Source of the DNA: Owenia fusiformis
Lineage: Eukaryota; Annelida; Polychaeta; Sabellida; Oweniidae
Direction of reading: 5' to 3'
Assembly: GCA_903813345.2 (NCBI GenBank)
Contig: CAIIXF020000001.1
Span: 46,209,885-46,269,884 of the forward strand
DNA: 60,000 bases
This document shows, piece by piece, positions 57,653-60,000 of this stretch. Both the position numbers and the translations under genes were made by a program. Under the pieces are notes generated by a model. The model had not been told where the DNA came from, did not search any database, and saw only the letters and a list, made by a program, of their open reading frames with translations. How positions within the stretch are numbered: the first letter of the stretch is position 1; every line of letters begins with the position of its first letter.

Positions 57653-60000
57653 CTTCCCTGTATGATGCCATGCACTACATTGTGCAGTTAAAATGACAAT
57701 ATATTCTATACATTTTTTTCAAGCCAGTGAAAATTGTTCTTATAATTATGACATCATAAAATCATAAAACAAATGAACAACTGTGTCCTTAACCTTTTCT
57801 CTATATCACATATAATGTTAGTGCTGTTTTTGTTTTGCTAGAATCTGCAATAAATTGACTGCAGGACAATTTTAAATGGAAAATACAAACATAACTAAGT
57901 TTTCTGTAGTGCAGTTCACATGTGCAGTTAAGCTGTAACCTGTAATTTTTAATAACTAATTGAATGTGAATCAACAGACAGTTCAAAATACACAGAGTTG
58001 ATCTCTAATGCCTCTACGGCAACCTTACAGCAGCCTTAGCTTCCAAAAATTGAGAAAAATATGCAGCATAAAATATGGGGATAAGCAGTACGATGTAGAT
58101 TTTCTCTATCGATTTTGTGAAGCTCCGGCCGCCCTATAACCACCGTAGAGCACATGTGACTGAGGCTTAACATATGCTTGTATTTTTCTCTTTAAATATG
58201 TAGAGTTGTCTATCTTCAATTGATTATTACAGCAAAACATCTGTACCTAACTTGTGATATCACCTTTATGGCAGTTGATTGGAGCAGTATGTGCCATCCT
58301 ATAGCCATGTACATATTTACTTGCCAGGACATTCACAGTCATTAATTACTTAATACCTGATCAAATATAACATCAATGAAAACATAGGAAAATGTGATTA
58401 GGGGTGGTGTCAGTTGTAAAAAGACTCAGTCCATTTTATTCTGGAGTAACCCCCTCAATATCACCTGTCTTTTTGTATCCATGTTTGTCTGCTCCGTGAG
58501 GTGAGAACAAGATTTTAGGCCTTCAGACATTTTGGGCCAATTACGGGGTGTATCGAAACCTTATAATAAAACCATCAATTTGAATCTTAGACCAAGTGAC
58601 CAAATCAAGGATTGTGAACTTCGTGATGTCTCAACTTTGGAGAAAATATCAACAGATTCAATAAGTCAGTGTTGGCAATAAATCCCAGATGAGTTCTTGA
58701 CCAAATATAGTATAACAGTGGCAAATCATAATTCATGGTCAAAGAGTATTTCATAAATTTGATTTGGTAAATCTTGAAATTTCTACTTTTGTTCAAAGTA
58801 CGATTCCCGATGATGCATGTACCCATAGTACTATTTTTTGCATCATGCGAACTTTAAGTGAACTGTTATCTAAGGACACAGAATATTATATTAAGCATTT
58901 GTTCTTTATTGAATTCCCATTTGTAAATTTCATTGAATATCGAATGTACCAACCTGTCAAGTATTGAGTGATGTCATTAGAGAGCAGACTGGCATACTCT
59001 CTCAATGGATTAAATCAATTTTACTGTTGTGCTCTCTCCTATCTTCAATGTACCCTGAAATCTAGAGGCTGGTATTTAATTACTATACTCTGACTATGAT
59101 AGGCTATTTTACAGTTTTGATTCGCTGACGATCTAATGAGCCCAAAAGTACATATCATGGGAAAAAGATTACTTATGAAGGCATAAAATTCCGATCTTTG
59201 ACTGCAATTCTTAATGATCTTTCATTCAGACCCTAAAAGAAGATCTTTTTTAAAAGAAGTGAATGTCACACGGTTGAACAGAGATTAAAACTCTGCAAGT
59301 TCTGTCCCTTAAGTCTTGCATTGATTTGTGTTTAGGAACTCTGGGAGGGGAGGGGGCAGGTTACAAGGACTTTATGCTAGAGAATTTTCCTGAATCCCTA
59401 TAACTAAACAAGATAGGTCAAACATTATTAAAACTACATTTACTTTTCATAATGAACTGGAAAGTTAAGATCTGATTGCATTTCTATAGAAATTCATTTT
59501 TGAATTCTATTGAGCATCTTAAAATTTGGATTGTTCAACTTCAAAAATTTGATGAATACCATATATTATAACTTGATAACATAATATTATTTATTGGTCT
59601 TTCTAGTTTAGACAGAATAATGACGTCATCATAAATATTGTGAATGCGTATTTCATAATGTATATTATATCAAATACTGAAGTAGGAGTAATACGTTATT
59701 TCCAACTGACGTTGTTATCATGAATCTATGCCAAATTCTCAAAATCTTGCTCATATTTGGCACAATCCCTTCCATTTATCATTTTCATTATTATTTTAAC
59801 CTTTCAGGTACTTGAATTTACCTTAAACTATTCAGTTTCGTTTTTGTGGATCATACAGATGGTTTGTGTCATCATCATACTACACAAAGTTCCAGAGGAC
59901 TGGGATAAAGCCATCTATCCATTTGTCTGGATCATTAATCAGATATACTTTCAAACTTTATTTTTTGGTATAGATCTAGATTCAAACACAAACATTTTTG

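Larger units (their letters stand above)
55939..60000 (+). other. Intron of the p85 gene, open at the window edge
   Basis: The donor is GTATTG at 55939. I see no further exon with convincing coding character; TTTCAG at 59804-59809 is a possible acceptor but the sequence after it is not recognisable. The intron holds the duplicated segment at 56281-57144, the inverted-end element around it, and a small relic at 57588-57652. Confidence 0.5.

Overview
This is AT-rich eukaryotic DNA from an animal. The genes have GT-AG introns and metazoan domain types (PAN/Apple, EGF, fibronectin III, PI3K p85 SH3), and the spacers are dense with fold-back repeats, MITE-like elements and minisatellites. A marine invertebrate is the best guess; the sequence does not let me name a phylum. 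Only a small part of the window is coding. All exon joins given here were worked out by hand from splice consensus and reading phase.

Layout. 1-3154: non-coding DNA with a promoter-like patch (CRE, E-box, CCAAT) and fold-back repeats. 3155-5181 (+): complete three-exon mitochondrial thioredoxin (TXN2). 5570-23820: a tandem duplication, copy A 5570-14181 and copy B 14182-23820. Each copy holds a five-exon secreted triple-PAN-domain gene (-) and the last exon of a neighbouring receptor gene. Copy B (15323-18111) is open throughout; copy A (6773-11710) has a stop codon after the first PAN domain. The copies differ by a 1.04-kb palindrome and a 1.06-kb DNA transposon with a target-site duplication in copy A, and by a 3.3-kb extra block in copy B. 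23201-24875 (-): a type I membrane protein (signal peptide, Thr-rich stalk, EGF, FN3-like domain, TM, basic tail). Its tail exon also exists as an orphan second copy at 13567-13946. 25670-27720: CCATGG-rich satellite.

29963-31985 (-): complete four-exon PLGRKT-like gene whose first donor lies in a triplicated 92-bp repeat. 32860-33560: 3' end of a LINE. 33963-44377 (+): a four-exon FN3-TM membrane protein whose first intron holds a 7-kb fold-back element (35301-42306). That element has arms made of about 600-bp repeats and a 21-bp G-rich VNTR in its centre. The last coding stretch of this gene has expanded into a 49-bp minisatellite. 45060-53998: mostly non-coding, with a few MITE-like elements and a 34-G tract. 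53999-60000 (+): 5' end of a PI3K regulatory subunit (p85) gene, with the SH3 exon at 55652-55938; the rest lies beyond the window.

How the genes relate. TXN2, PLGRKT and p85 are conserved single genes with no obvious operational link. The PAN, EGF-FN3-TM and FN3-TM genes are less conserved surface or secreted proteins. The first two form a small, recently rearranged cluster in which the receptor gene could in principle use either of two tail exons.
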